NCBI RefSeq assembly: GCF_016904885.1
Contig: NZ_JADWYI010000001.1
Coordinates: forward strand, 4,650,001-4,714,000
DNA: 64,000 nucleotides
Reading direction: 5' to 3'
Origin: Archangium primigenium
Lineage (GTDB): Bacteria > Myxococcota > Myxococcia > Myxococcales > Myxococcaceae
In this document: positions 36,189-45,600 of the stretch, one piece after another
Layout of the letters: each line of letters starts with the position of its first letter
Position numbering within the stretch: position 1 is the first letter of the stretch
Position numbers and translations under genes: made by a program
The notes under the pieces: generated by a model
Told to the model about the DNA's origin: nothing
What the model saw: only the letters and a program-made list of their open reading frames with translations
Databases searched by the model: none

Positions 36189-38962
36189 CGGAGTCGCCGC
36201 TCCTTTCGGAGGCTGACGTTCGCTTGGAGGTCGAGCGGCTCTTTCGTCGCGACCACCGTTCGCGTCTCCTTGCGCTCTTCGGCCGAGGTCAGCCGGGGCG
36301 CTTCGAATTGGATGGCCTCGCTTGGGAAATCATCCCGACGGCCTGCGAACTCGAGCTGCGCTCGAAGTTGCCGGCCCCTGGAGAGAAAACGTCGTCGGGG
36401 AGCGTGTACCTCGTCGACTGGGCCGAGGACGCGCTTCCGCTCGACGTTTCCTGCCGGCTCGCGGGCGGTCGCATCTATCACGTCGCTCGTGACGCCCGCC
36501 TCGCTGCGCTGTTCGGCGCACGTCAGGTGGACCCCGGACTCTCCTCGACGGCGCTCGCACGGCTCGTCCTCTCCGGTACCATCGAGGGACTTCTCAAGAT
36601 CACGGGACTTCGGCTGACTCGCAGCGGGCTTTGGCTGCGCTTTGTCGAGGCGCGGTTCGGCATCCCGGAGCGCGCACTTGAGGGGCCCTCCGAGTGGCTT
36701 CGCTGGGTTCGCGGTTCGGACGCAGGGCCTGCATTCGCTCGCGCATGCGAGACGGACGATCTGCTGCGGGCGGTGCGGCGCGAGGCACTCGACTGGATCG
36801 AGGAGTGCCTTGGACCCGTAGGAGTGTTGGGGTTCCGCGCGTGGGAGCTCGGTCTCGTCGACAAGGCACTTCAGGCTCTGCTGCTGTTGGTGGCGGCAGA
36901 GCAGCACCCCGATGCGTATTTGCGCGGCCTCGTCAGCGGTCAGGTCGCGAGCATCGCGCCCGGACTCGCGAGTGAAGTCCGAGCTGCGTACGCTGCGGGG
37001 GGGGCGCCGGCGCTACTGGAAGCCGTGCTGTCCGTGGAGAGCGCTGAGGATCGTCGCCTGCTCGACGAAGCAGAGCAGCATGCTGTCGGCGGTGGCGCTT
37101 CGGCGCTCGCTACGGCGAGCGAGTGGTTGCCGGCCGGTCACAAGGCACGCGAGGCAGCTCTCGCCGAATCCCTGTTGGCGTTCGTCGATGCGCCGAGTCC
37201 CGAGACGCTAGAGGCGGTGCTCGCGGCCTTTGAGCACCTGAGCGCCCATCGGTTGGATCGGGCGATTCGTCGTTCGGAACACGTCGAAGCGCGGCGAATG
37301 GCGGCGCGGCTTGCCGCGTGGATCCTCGGGCGACGCGTGCGGCCGCAACTCGCCGAGCATGGCACCACGTGGCAGGCCGCCCTCGACCTCGCCCGGCGCT
37401 ATGCCGAGGAGGGAGGCTTCCTCGACTGGGCAAGGCAAAGTGTACGCGGAATGCGCGGCGCAGGCGAAGAGCTGATGGTGGCCGTTCGCCGACTGCTCGA
37501 CGCGGTGGATGCAGTTGCGCGAGCAGACGACCAACGCTTCGCACAGGCCTACGTGGCCTGGGTAGATGCCGGAAAGCCGTCGAGCGAGGTGCTCCCGATC
37601 GAGCACGTCACGAAACGTGTCGTGGCCCAGTTCCTCAAGGGCGGCGAGCACCGACGGCTGCTCCTGGTCCTCATGGACGGCATGAGCTACGCGGCGGCCG
37701 TCCAGGTGCTTCAGCGGCTGCGCGATCAACGTCGATGGAGCCCGATCGCGTGGCGTGTGCCTGGCTGGAACGGGCAGCTGCCGATCCCGCCCGTGCTGGC
37801 TGCCGTTCCCACGTTGACCGAGGTGAGTCGGGCCGCGCTGTTCGCCGGGGTGGCTGATCCGCGCTTCGGGGACCAAGGCACCGATCGAGACGACGCTCGC
37901 TGGGCGGAGAATCCGCATGTTCGAGAGCTGGTGGGGGATGAGCCACTCACGGTGTTCTTCCGGCGCGATATCCACGCGGGGCACGCGCTCATCGACGAGG
38001 TAAAGCAGGCCATCGCCAGCGATCACCGGGTCGTCGCCGTAGTGGTGAACGCCATCGACGAGCAGCTCAAGGGCAGCCTGCAGGTCGCGGTCGACTACAG
38101 CCGAACGCCCATTCTGCCGCTCGAGGCGCTCTTGAGCGCTGCCGATGGCGCGGAGCGCGCCGTCCTCCTCGTTGCAGATCATGGCCACGTCGCCGGCGAT
38201 GCGATGCGTGTCGCGGCTGGCCGCCTTCCTCAGGGGAGTACGGGAGGAGCGCGTTGGCGCGCACTGGCCGAAGGCGAGCAGCCGCAGGCCGACGAAGTGC
38301 TCTTGCCGAGGACGTCGTGGAAGCCGCGCGGGGCGGCGGGGGTCGCCGCGCTTTGGGACACGTCGGTCGCGAACCGCGCGCCCCATTACGGAGAGCACGG
38401 CGGGCTGTCGTTGGCCGAGGCGGTTGCTCCTGCGTTCTTGATTGGACCCGAGTGGCTGGACCGCGTTGTTGGCGAGGATGTCGAGCTGTCGTGTCGCGTG
38501 CTTCCTGAACCTGACTGGTGGGCGCTAAAAATCATACGATTGGCAGCCCCGCCCGCTGCCATCCAGCCGACGCAGACCGCGCCTACCACGAAGCAGTTGC
38601 AACTCATTCCCGTGGAGCCCGCGAAGTCGGCCTTGGCGCCGCCTCACGCTCCGAGCGAGCCGGACCTGGTGGTGCGGCTCAGACAGTCCAAGCTCTTTGC
38701 GCAGCAGGTTGCGGGCGTGCTGAAGCCCGAGATCGAGCGTGTGCTCACTTGGCTCGGTGTGCTCGTGGGGGCGGGTGGCAGCATGACCGCCGCGGACTTC
38801 GCCCACGCGTGTGGCGTGCGTCCCCATCAGGTGGGCGGCGTCGTTGCGCGGATGGGTGTCCTGAACGCCGACGGCTTCGCCATCGTTGAACACGACGTCG
38901 CCGGCCGCCGAGTCGTTTTGCAGAAGGCAAGGCTCCTCTCGCAGTTTGGAGTGACCGAATGA
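36185..38962 (+). CDS. pglZ: BREX phosphatase-fold protein PglZ
   Basis: About 925 residues, ATGA overlap with pglY. The alkaline-phosphatase-superfamily core is recognisable: LLLVLMDGMSYAAAVQVL near residue 495 (metal-binding Asp), VVAVVVNAIDEQ near 620, and AVLLVADHGHVAGD near 660 (Asp-His-x-His metal ligands). The N-terminal 480 residues are helical. The C-terminus has a winged-helix-like part (MTAADFAHACGVRPHQVGGVVARMGV). PglZ is the signature gene of all BREX types. Metallo-hydrolase activity is expected from the family. Confidence 0.93.
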   Translation: MTESPLLSEADVRLEVERLFRRDHRSRLLALFGRGQPGRFELDGLAWEIIPTACELELRSKLPAPGEKTSSGSVYLVDWAEDALPLDVSCRLAGGRIYHVARDARLAALFGARQVDPGLSSTALARLVLSGTIEGLLKITGLRLTRSGLWLRFVEARFGIPERALEGPSEWLRWVRGSDAGPAFARACETDDLLRAVRREALDWIEECLGPVGVLGFRAWELGLVDKALQALLLLVAAEQHPDAYLRGLVSGQVASIAPGLASEVRAAYAAGGAPALLEAVLSVESAEDRRLLDEAEQHAVGGGASALATASEWLPAGHKAREAALAESLLAFVDAPSPETLEAVLAAFEHLSAHRLDRAIRRSEHVEARRMAARLAAWILGRRVRPQLAEHGTTWQAALDLARRYAEEGGFLDWARQSVRGMRGAGEELMVAVRRLLDAVDAVARADDQRFAQAYVAWVDAGKPSSEVLPIEHVTKRVVAQFLKGGEHRRLLLVLMDGMSYAAAVQVLQRLRDQRRWSPIAWRVPGWNGQLPIPPVLAAVPTLTEVSRAALFAGVADPRFGDQGTDRDDARWAENPHVRELVGDEPLTVFFRRDIHAGHALIDEVKQAIASDHRVVAVVVNAIDEQLKGSLQVAVDYSRTPILPLEALLSAADGAERAVLLVADHGHVAGDAMRVAAGRLPQGSTGGARWRALAEGEQPQADEVLLPRTSWKPRGAAGVAALWDTSVANRAPHYGEHGGLSLAEAVAPAFLIGPEWLDRVVGEDVELSCRVLPEPDWWALKIIRLAAPPAAIQPTQTAPTTKQLQLIPVEPAKSALAPPHAPSEPDLVVRLRQSKLFAQQVAGVLKPEIERVLTWLGVLVGAGGSMTAADFAHACGVRPHQVGGVVARMGVLNADGFAIVEHDVAGRRVVLQKARLLSQFGVTE

Positions 38963-40272
38963 GCGCGCCGAGCGTGCTGCTCCGCAAGGACGTCACCGAG
39001 GCGCTGCGCCGGGGAACGGTACCGCGTCGAGGTCTCGACTTGTTTGCCGTGGGGACCGACCGCTTCGCTGTCTCGCTGCGCGAGGAGCTCGAACGCTGCG
39101 CGACTGGCGGGGCCGTGTTCAAGGCGCTGCGAGGCGACTTTGGCTGCGGCAAGAGCTTCACCGCCCGCTGGTATCAGCAACAGGCGCTCGCACGCGGCTT
39201 CGCCGTCGCCGAGGTTCAGATCTCGGAGAACGACACGCCGCTGCATCGGCTGGAGACAGTCTACCGAAGAGCCACCGAGGGCTTGCGAACCTCCGAATGG
39301 GACACGGGGGCGTTTCGCGCGATCATCTCGCAATGGCTGATGGGCCTCGAAGAAGAGGTCTCACGCTCGCTCCGAGATCCAGACGACATGAAGGCGCTGG
39401 CTGCGGGCGTGGGCGAGCTGCTCGAAGCACGCCTCAAGGACGTGAGCGCGGTACAGCCGCAGTACGCGGCGGTACTTCGTGCCTACCACACAGCCGAGGT
39501 GGCTGGGGACCATGCGCTGGCCGAGGGGCTCATCGCCTGGCTGATGGGTCAGCCGAACGTCAGCGCGGACATCAAGCGGCAGGCGGGCATCAAGGGCGAG
39601 GTAGACCACACGGGTGCAATGGGCTTCCTGCGGGGCCTGCTCGCTGTCCTCCATCAGTGCGGAAGGCCAGGCCTGATGCTCGTTCTCGACGAGGTGGAGA
39701 CCATCCAGCGGGTTCGCTCCGACAGCCGAGACAAAAGCCTGGAGGCGATCCGAAAACTCATTGATGACCTCTATGGCGGTCGGTTCGCAGGGCTGTACGT
39801 GCTCATCACCGGGACGCCCGCCTTCTTCGATGGGCCGAACGGAGTGAAGCGACTGCCGCCGCTCGCCCAGCGACTGCACGTCGACTTCTCTGGCGACGCC
39901 CGCTGGGACAACCCGCGCGACGTCCAAGTACGGCTGTTCCCGTTCGACCATGAGCGCCTGGTCGAGGTGGGTCGTCGCGTGCGCGACCTGTATCCGACGG
40001 ACGCGCCTGACCGCATGAAGGCCCGCGTCTCCGACGCGGTGCTCTCCGGGTTGGCGACCGAGGTCGCGGGAAAGCTCGGTGGCAAGGTCGGCGTGGCGCC
40101 CCGCATCTTCTTGCGAAAGCTCGTCGCGACCATCCTGGATCGTGTCGACCTCTTTCCCGAGTTCGACCCGAGCAAGGATCTCGACATCCGCATCGATGCG
40201 CAGGAGCTCACGCTCGAGGAGCAGGCCGCAGCCGCCGGCAAGAAGCCGGATGACATCGAGATCAGCCTGTGA
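38959..40272 (+). CDS. brxD: BREX ATP-binding protein BrxD
   Basis: About 437 residues, ATGA overlap with pglZ. Walker A is LRGDFGCGKSFTARWYQ near residue 57-65 and Walker B is GLMLVLDEVETIQ near 235-247, followed by an Arg-rich RVRSDSRDK and GLYVLITGTPAFF (sensor I). This matches the DUF2791 ATPases named BrxD, which occur in BREX types 2 and 6 next to brxHI. It probably works with the helicase encoded directly downstream. Confidence 0.9.
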   Translation: MSAPSVLLRKDVTEALRRGTVPRRGLDLFAVGTDRFAVSLREELERCATGGAVFKALRGDFGCGKSFTARWYQQQALARGFAVAEVQISENDTPLHRLETVYRRATEGLRTSEWDTGAFRAIISQWLMGLEEEVSRSLRDPDDMKALAAGVGELLEARLKDVSAVQPQYAAVLRAYHTAEVAGDHALAEGLIAWLMGQPNVSADIKRQAGIKGEVDHTGAMGFLRGLLAVLHQCGRPGLMLVLDEVETIQRVRSDSRDKSLEAIRKLIDDLYGGRFAGLYVLITGTPAFFDGPNGVKRLPPLAQRLHVDFSGDARWDNPRDVQVRLFPFDHERLVEVGRRVRDLYPTDAPDRMKARVSDAVLSGLATEVAGKLGGKVGVAPRIFLRKLVATILDRVDLFPEFDPSKDLDIRIDAQELTLEEQAAAAGKKPDDIEISL

Positions 40273-42413
40273 CTACCTCGCGAGACGCCATAGACCGCCT
40301 GAGCCCTGCTGTTCGCTACCAGATAGCGAACGGCCTTGGGTGGAGCGGTCTGCGTCCCGTGCAATCGCTCTCGACCGAAGCGATCCTCGACGGCGCGAAC
40401 TGCGTCGTGCTTGCGCCTACTGCGGGAGGCAAGACCGAGGCAGCGTTCTTGCCGTTGCTCTCGAAGATGGATGTCGAAGACTGGCGCGGCGTGTCGGTGC
40501 TCTACGTGGCGCCGATCCGCGCCCTGCTCAACAACCAGGAGGCGCGGCTTCATCGTCTCACCGGCCTCATCGGCAGGCGTGCCGGCAAGTGGCATGGCGA
40601 CGTCAAGGAGCCCGCTCGCCGACGCCAGGTGGACGAGCCGCCCGACGTGTTGGCGATCACGCCTGAGTCACTCGAGGCGATGCTGCTCAGCGCTCGCACT
40701 CCGGTACGGCGCTTCCTTGCTCATGTTCGAGCCGTCGTCATCGACGAGGTCCACGCGTTCGCGGGCGACGATCGTGGTGCCCACCTCGTGGCGCTCTTGG
40801 AGCGCATCTCTCGAATCGCCGAGGCCGACATCCAGCGCATCGGCCTCTCGGCGACCGTAGGCGACCCTGAAGCCATTGTTGCATGGCTCAGCGGCAGCAG
40901 CTTGAGACCGCAACGGATCGTTGACCCTGGTGGCGGGCGGAAGCCGCCGGAGCTTGCGCTCGACTTCGTCGGCTCGCTCGATAACGCCGCGTTGCTCATC
41001 GATCGCCTGTATCCGGGGACGCGGCGGCTCGTCTTCGTTGATAGCCGTCGGCGCGTCGAGGAACTTGGCCATCGTCTCTCCCAGCGAGGCGTGGATGTCT
41101 ACCTCTCGCACTCGTCGCTCGCGCTCTCGGAGCGGACGGCCGCCGAGAAGGCATTCGAGGAGGGCACAAACTGCGTCATCGTCGCGACGTCCGCGCTCGA
41201 GCTCGGCATCGACGTCGGCGATCTGGATCATGTGATTCAGATCGACGCGCCCAGCAGCGTGTCGTCCTTCCTGCAACGGATGGGGCGCACGGGGCGGCGT
41301 GCCGGGACGAAGGCGAACTGCACCTTCCTCGCGACCGATGACGACGCGCTGCTGCGCGCTGCTGCGATCATCGACCTGTTCAGGAACGGCTACGTCGAAC
41401 CAGCAGGACCGTCGTCGTGGTCGCCGCATGTTCTGGCGCATCAGGCCATCGCGCTGTCGATGCAGGAGCGCGGAGCCGCCGCGCATGCCTGGTGGAGCTG
41501 GCTCGAAGGCTGCGCGGCGTTCCGCGAGGTTTCGGCGTCAGAGCGCGAGGCGATCGTTCGACACATGGTGGACAACGACATCCTGATCGAGGCGGATGCA
41601 CGCCTTGCTCTCGGCGCTCGGGGCGAGCGGCTCTACGGCGCACGCAACTTCCTCGAACTCTACGCGGTGTTCTCGACCCCGCGCGTGCTCCGCGTGATGT
41701 ACGGCCAGACGGAGGTCGGCGTCGTGGATGCGGCTTTCTTGCAGGACAAGGAGCGCCAGAGCCCGAACTTCGTGCTCGCGGGCCGGCCGTGGCGAATCGT
41801 CGGAGTCGACTGGAAGGGCGGGACCTGCTCGGTGGCGCCTGCGGAGGCGGGTAGCTATCCACGTTGGTATGGACAGCCCGTAACCCTGGCGCGCTCGCTC
41901 TGTCAGGCCATGCGACGAGTCCTGCATGGCTCGGAGCACGATGCCTCCTGGTCGAAGCGGGCGGTCACAGCCATCGAGGCTCAACGCGCCTCGCATGCAT
42001 TCCTCGATGATGCACCGCTTCCGCTCGAGCAGGGCTCGGACGGTCGGTGCCGGTGGTGGACGTTCGGCGGTGGCGCAGGCAACCGCGTTCTCGCGGGACT
42101 TCTCGAAGCGGAGCTCGGGGCGCGCGTGTCGCCGGGCAACACCTTCATCACGTTTGTCGACGGCGCCGCCGAGAGCATGGTCGCGATTCGGCAGGCCATC
42201 GATGCGCTCGCCGCGCGCGCACCGCTCGGCTGGGCCGATGGTGCTCGCCTGGTTGACCCCGACCAGCGATCGCGCGTGTCGAAGTTCCAGCCGTGCCTTC
42301 CGACGGAGATCGAGCACGGGCTCATTGCGCGGGAGACGATGAGCGTCGACGACGCGAACGAGACCCTCGCGGCGTGGAAGCGCAGCGCATCGAACCCCGA
42401 GGGCGGTGCATGA
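40269..42413 (+). CDS. brxHI: BREX helicase BrxHI (Lhr-like superfamily 2)
   Basis: About 714 residues; a GTG start overlaps the brxD stop (GTGA). Superfamily 2 motifs: Q-motif region VRYQIANGLGWSGLRPVQ, Walker A APTAGGKTEAAF near residue 49, DEVHAF near 159, LSATVGD, ATSALELGIDVGD and QRMGRTGRRAG near 336. This is the Lhr/DEAD-type arrangement of BrxHI, characteristic of BREX type 2. Last gene of the operon, followed by a hairpin. Confidence 0.93.
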   Translation: MTTSRDAIDRLSPAVRYQIANGLGWSGLRPVQSLSTEAILDGANCVVLAPTAGGKTEAAFLPLLSKMDVEDWRGVSVLYVAPIRALLNNQEARLHRLTGLIGRRAGKWHGDVKEPARRRQVDEPPDVLAITPESLEAMLLSARTPVRRFLAHVRAVVIDEVHAFAGDDRGAHLVALLERISRIAEADIQRIGLSATVGDPEAIVAWLSGSSLRPQRIVDPGGGRKPPELALDFVGSLDNAALLIDRLYPGTRRLVFVDSRRRVEELGHRLSQRGVDVYLSHSSLALSERTAAEKAFEEGTNCVIVATSALELGIDVGDLDHVIQIDAPSSVSSFLQRMGRTGRRAGTKANCTFLATDDDALLRAAAIIDLFRNGYVEPAGPSSWSPHVLAHQAIALSMQERGAAAHAWWSWLEGCAAFREVSASEREAIVRHMVDNDILIEADARLALGARGERLYGARNFLELYAVFSTPRVLRVMYGQTEVGVVDAAFLQDKERQSPNFVLAGRPWRIVGVDWKGGTCSVAPAEAGSYPRWYGQPVTLARSLCQAMRRVLHGSEHDASWSKRAVTAIEAQRASHAFLDDAPLPLEQGSDGRCRWWTFGGGAGNRVLAGLLEAELGARVSPGNTFITFVDGAAESMVAIRQAIDALAARAPLGWADGARLVDPDQRSRVSKFQPCLPTEIEHGLIARETMSVDDANETLAAWKRSASNPEGGA

Positions 42414-42594
42414 CAGGCTCAGCCTGGCGCGTTCGTGCCAGAGTCCGGGATGCCGCTCCGCGTCCTCCCCAATCGCCAGAAAGGGGCTGGCCAGTCAACC
42501 AGAAGCCGACCTGTCCAGCGCGAAGGCCCTCCGCTGTTGTCGTGCCCGCCGAAGGTCGAAGGTCGCGGAAACGTGGGGGAGAAAAGCGACGGCC

Positions 42595-42612
42595 CCGGAG
42601 ATCGCTCTCCGG
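42595..42612. terminator. Hairpin between convergent brxHI and the sacsin-like gene
   Basis: CCGGAGA and TCTCCGG pair perfectly around TCGC, with an outer GGCC/GGGCC extension, in the 274-bp gap between two convergent genes. No T tract, but position suits a bidirectional terminator. Otherwise this gap holds nothing recognisable. Confidence 0.45.
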
Positions 42613-42687
42613 CAGAGGGCCGGATGGCCATCTTCGAATGCATCGAGGGCTGGTACAACCCACACCCCAGCTGCTCCAGCTCCGATT

Positions 42688-45600
42688 TCAACCGCCATCC
42701 TCCTCATCCCTCACTTCCCGGTACCGCACCCTCATTCCAGCCTCATCAATGATGAATCGATCCCGCTGGTCCTGATCGTATGGGTTCGGGAGAAATCGTA
42801 CACGGGGTTCACTGTTGAGGTTGCCAATGTGCAGGATGCGGTATCGCTGGCGGCGCTTGTTGGCCAATTTGAGGGCTTCGCGCACCTCAGATGAACCCAG
42901 CTCGAACTGTTCGCTGGCGTCCAGTGAGGCCTTGACCTCGATGTGCCATGTGCAGCGGCCGTCCACCACCCGGAAGTCGTAGCCGAGGCTATCGTCCCCC
43001 TCGTTATCGGTGAAGACGTAGGCGCTGTTCTTCGAGCACCACGCGCTCGCGCCGACTGCAGTCTCTCCAAAGCGCTTCTGCAGGATGCGGAACGCGAGGA
43101 TCTCGCCGATGAGGCCCACGATGCGCTTCTGGCCGTCGCTCATCTGCGAGCCCTTGCGATTTCCTCCGCTGCCTCCTCCGTTGCCCTTCGTCTGCCGTCT
43201 CTTTCCGCCACGCTCGAGCACCTCCAGATTCGTACCTTCCAGGGAGGACGTCAGTGCGCCGAGCTCCGCATCGGAAAACTTTTTCGAGAAATCCACCCAG
43301 AGCTGCGCTCCCAGTGTTGGCGCATCAGGGTCATATTCGCCGCCGCACACGCGCGCCAGGCGTCCCCTACGCTGCGCTTCCTGCTGGGCATTCGTGATTG
43401 GCGCCGCCGCCGTCGCCTCATCCTCGGCGGTGACGCCCAGGCGCGTGCGCACGTCCGCGATGCTCGTGCCGCCTTCAATGGTGGACCAGAATGAGGGATC
43501 TGGCACCGCACTCTCGATGTATTCGCGAAGCCGACGCAGCGCTTCGGCGTCATCGAAGCGCGACAGGTATCCATCACCGCGCATCAATCCCTGGCGCACG
43601 TGGGTCAGCAGCAAGTTCGTGGTTTGTGCCCAGGGTCCGATGGGTTGTGATCGCTTCAACCGCCATGCGGCGGCGCAGTTCTGGATTAGCCCCAGGAGCT
43701 GTCCACACCGGTCCAGGTTGTCACGTAGGAGGCTCGATGGATCAAGGCGTGGCTCAGCGCCTTCCAGCTCACGTTCGATGGCGGCGCAGAGCATGTTGAT
43801 GTCTGTCGCTGTCTCGAGGAGGGCGAGGGCTGCATCCGCACCGGGGAGTTCGCCGAACGCGCCGCGAAGTTCACGGAGCGCCGCGTGGAATGGCACCTCC
43901 CAATAGGTATGTGCAAGGTGTGTCGCTTCGGGATCCTTCTGAAGCGCTCCGACGACGCGCACGTAGTCGCCTGGCTGGTTCTGTTTCGCGGCGAGCCAGC
44001 GTGCAATCGAGAGCAGCGGGATCAGCGTGGCCGCGCGGTGGGTGCGAAGCTGAGCGCGCCACTCAGGATTATCGAGTTCCCTGTACTCGGGGCCGGACGC
44101 GCGCAACGCCGCGTTCCAGGCCAGCAACTCCGCCCGGCCGCCTAGCCGCCCCCAGAGTGCCAGACCCATCGCGCGATCGTCACTCTCTCGGGCCTGCGCG
44201 ACGAGCCATGCGGCGTCGAGCTCCGGCTCCACCCAGGGGCTGATGTAGGCCAGCACATCATCGATGGAGCCGAGCGTTGCCAGCTGGCCGACGTGGAAGT
44301 TGGGATGGAGCAGCTTCATCACTGGTCGCAGCCGCTCGACGACCCACTGAAGGTTATTGAACCACCGCTGCCGGACCTCCTCGTGCTGCTCGTTCGTGAT
44401 GCCGACTGAGGCCAGCGCGCGGTGCTGGGTCTCCATATCGGGCTCGCGCGTATTCCCAAGGCGGGTCAGCGCGAGGCGGAGATGAGAGACCAGGTCATAC
44501 CTGTCGAGGACCTGCTGAAGGGGGCTGGCCATCGCCTCGAGCCACTCCTTCGATGTTGGATCGTAGAGGAGCGTCCTGGACTCGGCATGCCACAGTGCCT
44601 GCCCCGGTTCGGCGCCCCCGTCCCCGAGCCCCTTCACGCGCACCGCCAGCCCCTCGACTGGCTCGATCCGTATTGCACGCAACAGGGCCTGAGCTTGAGC
44701 GAACTGCTTCGTCTGGGTTCCGTACTGCTCCCCAGCAAAAGCGGACACCGTCAGCGCGAACGGCGCCAGCCAGCTCAGCGAACTCTTATCCAGCCGCTCG
44801 TTGGTCGAGGAAGGCGTCCATGCGACGTCACCTCGCATGGGCTCAAGCTGCAGGCTCGACAGAGCGCGCACGCGGTCGCCGAGCACCTGCTGCAGCGTCG
44901 GTCGCAGGAGGGTGGCCACCTTCGGCGCGATCTGCAGGAGCGGTAGCTTCGCTGAAAGGGTCCGCTCAAGCCCACGCGCCGCGATGTCCGGGACGTACAG
45001 CGGGTCTTCCGGCGTTGGCTCCATTGCCAGAGGCCCTTGACTGCCACGCATGACGATGAACCGGCGTGGGAACTGTGGCGGACTCGCGGGCTCGAAGGCC
45101 GCCCACGCATCGCGCGCCTGAGCCAGGAACACCGATCGGTGCACGGGATCGAACCGCTGCTCGGCCGCGCTCGAGGCCAAGTCGTCAAGGAGCCGGGGGC
45201 TGGACGAGACCTGCTCGAAGTCGAGTCGCGGCATTCCGAGCGCGACGAGCTGTTCCACGGGCGATGGGTTCATCGTAATGGCGGTGCGCACGACGGAGAG
45301 CGGCGCTGGCCGCAGGTGCTCGAACTGTCGTGCCTGACGGCGATCGACGGCCTGCTGCACGAACCATCGATCGCGGGGGCGCGCCCCCTTTGCCTCTTCG
45401 TCAACCCATATCCACTCCAGCTCTTCGAGCGCGTGCCCGAGGAACGAGAGCGGCGAAATGGTATCGGGCCGTCCCCCGAGCTTTCGAAGAGTGGTGGTGC
45501 TCCACCCAGACGGCCAGCATGAGAGCGAGTGCAGAAGAACCTGCGTCAGAGCGGCCCGTCCCGCCGGAGAGAGCGCGTCGAAACCATCGAGCGCGGCGAT

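Noticed and set aside
42414-42687. Small open frames between brxHI and the sacsin-like gene
   Set aside because: No ribosome-binding site or family match; the gap is best explained by a terminator hairpin.
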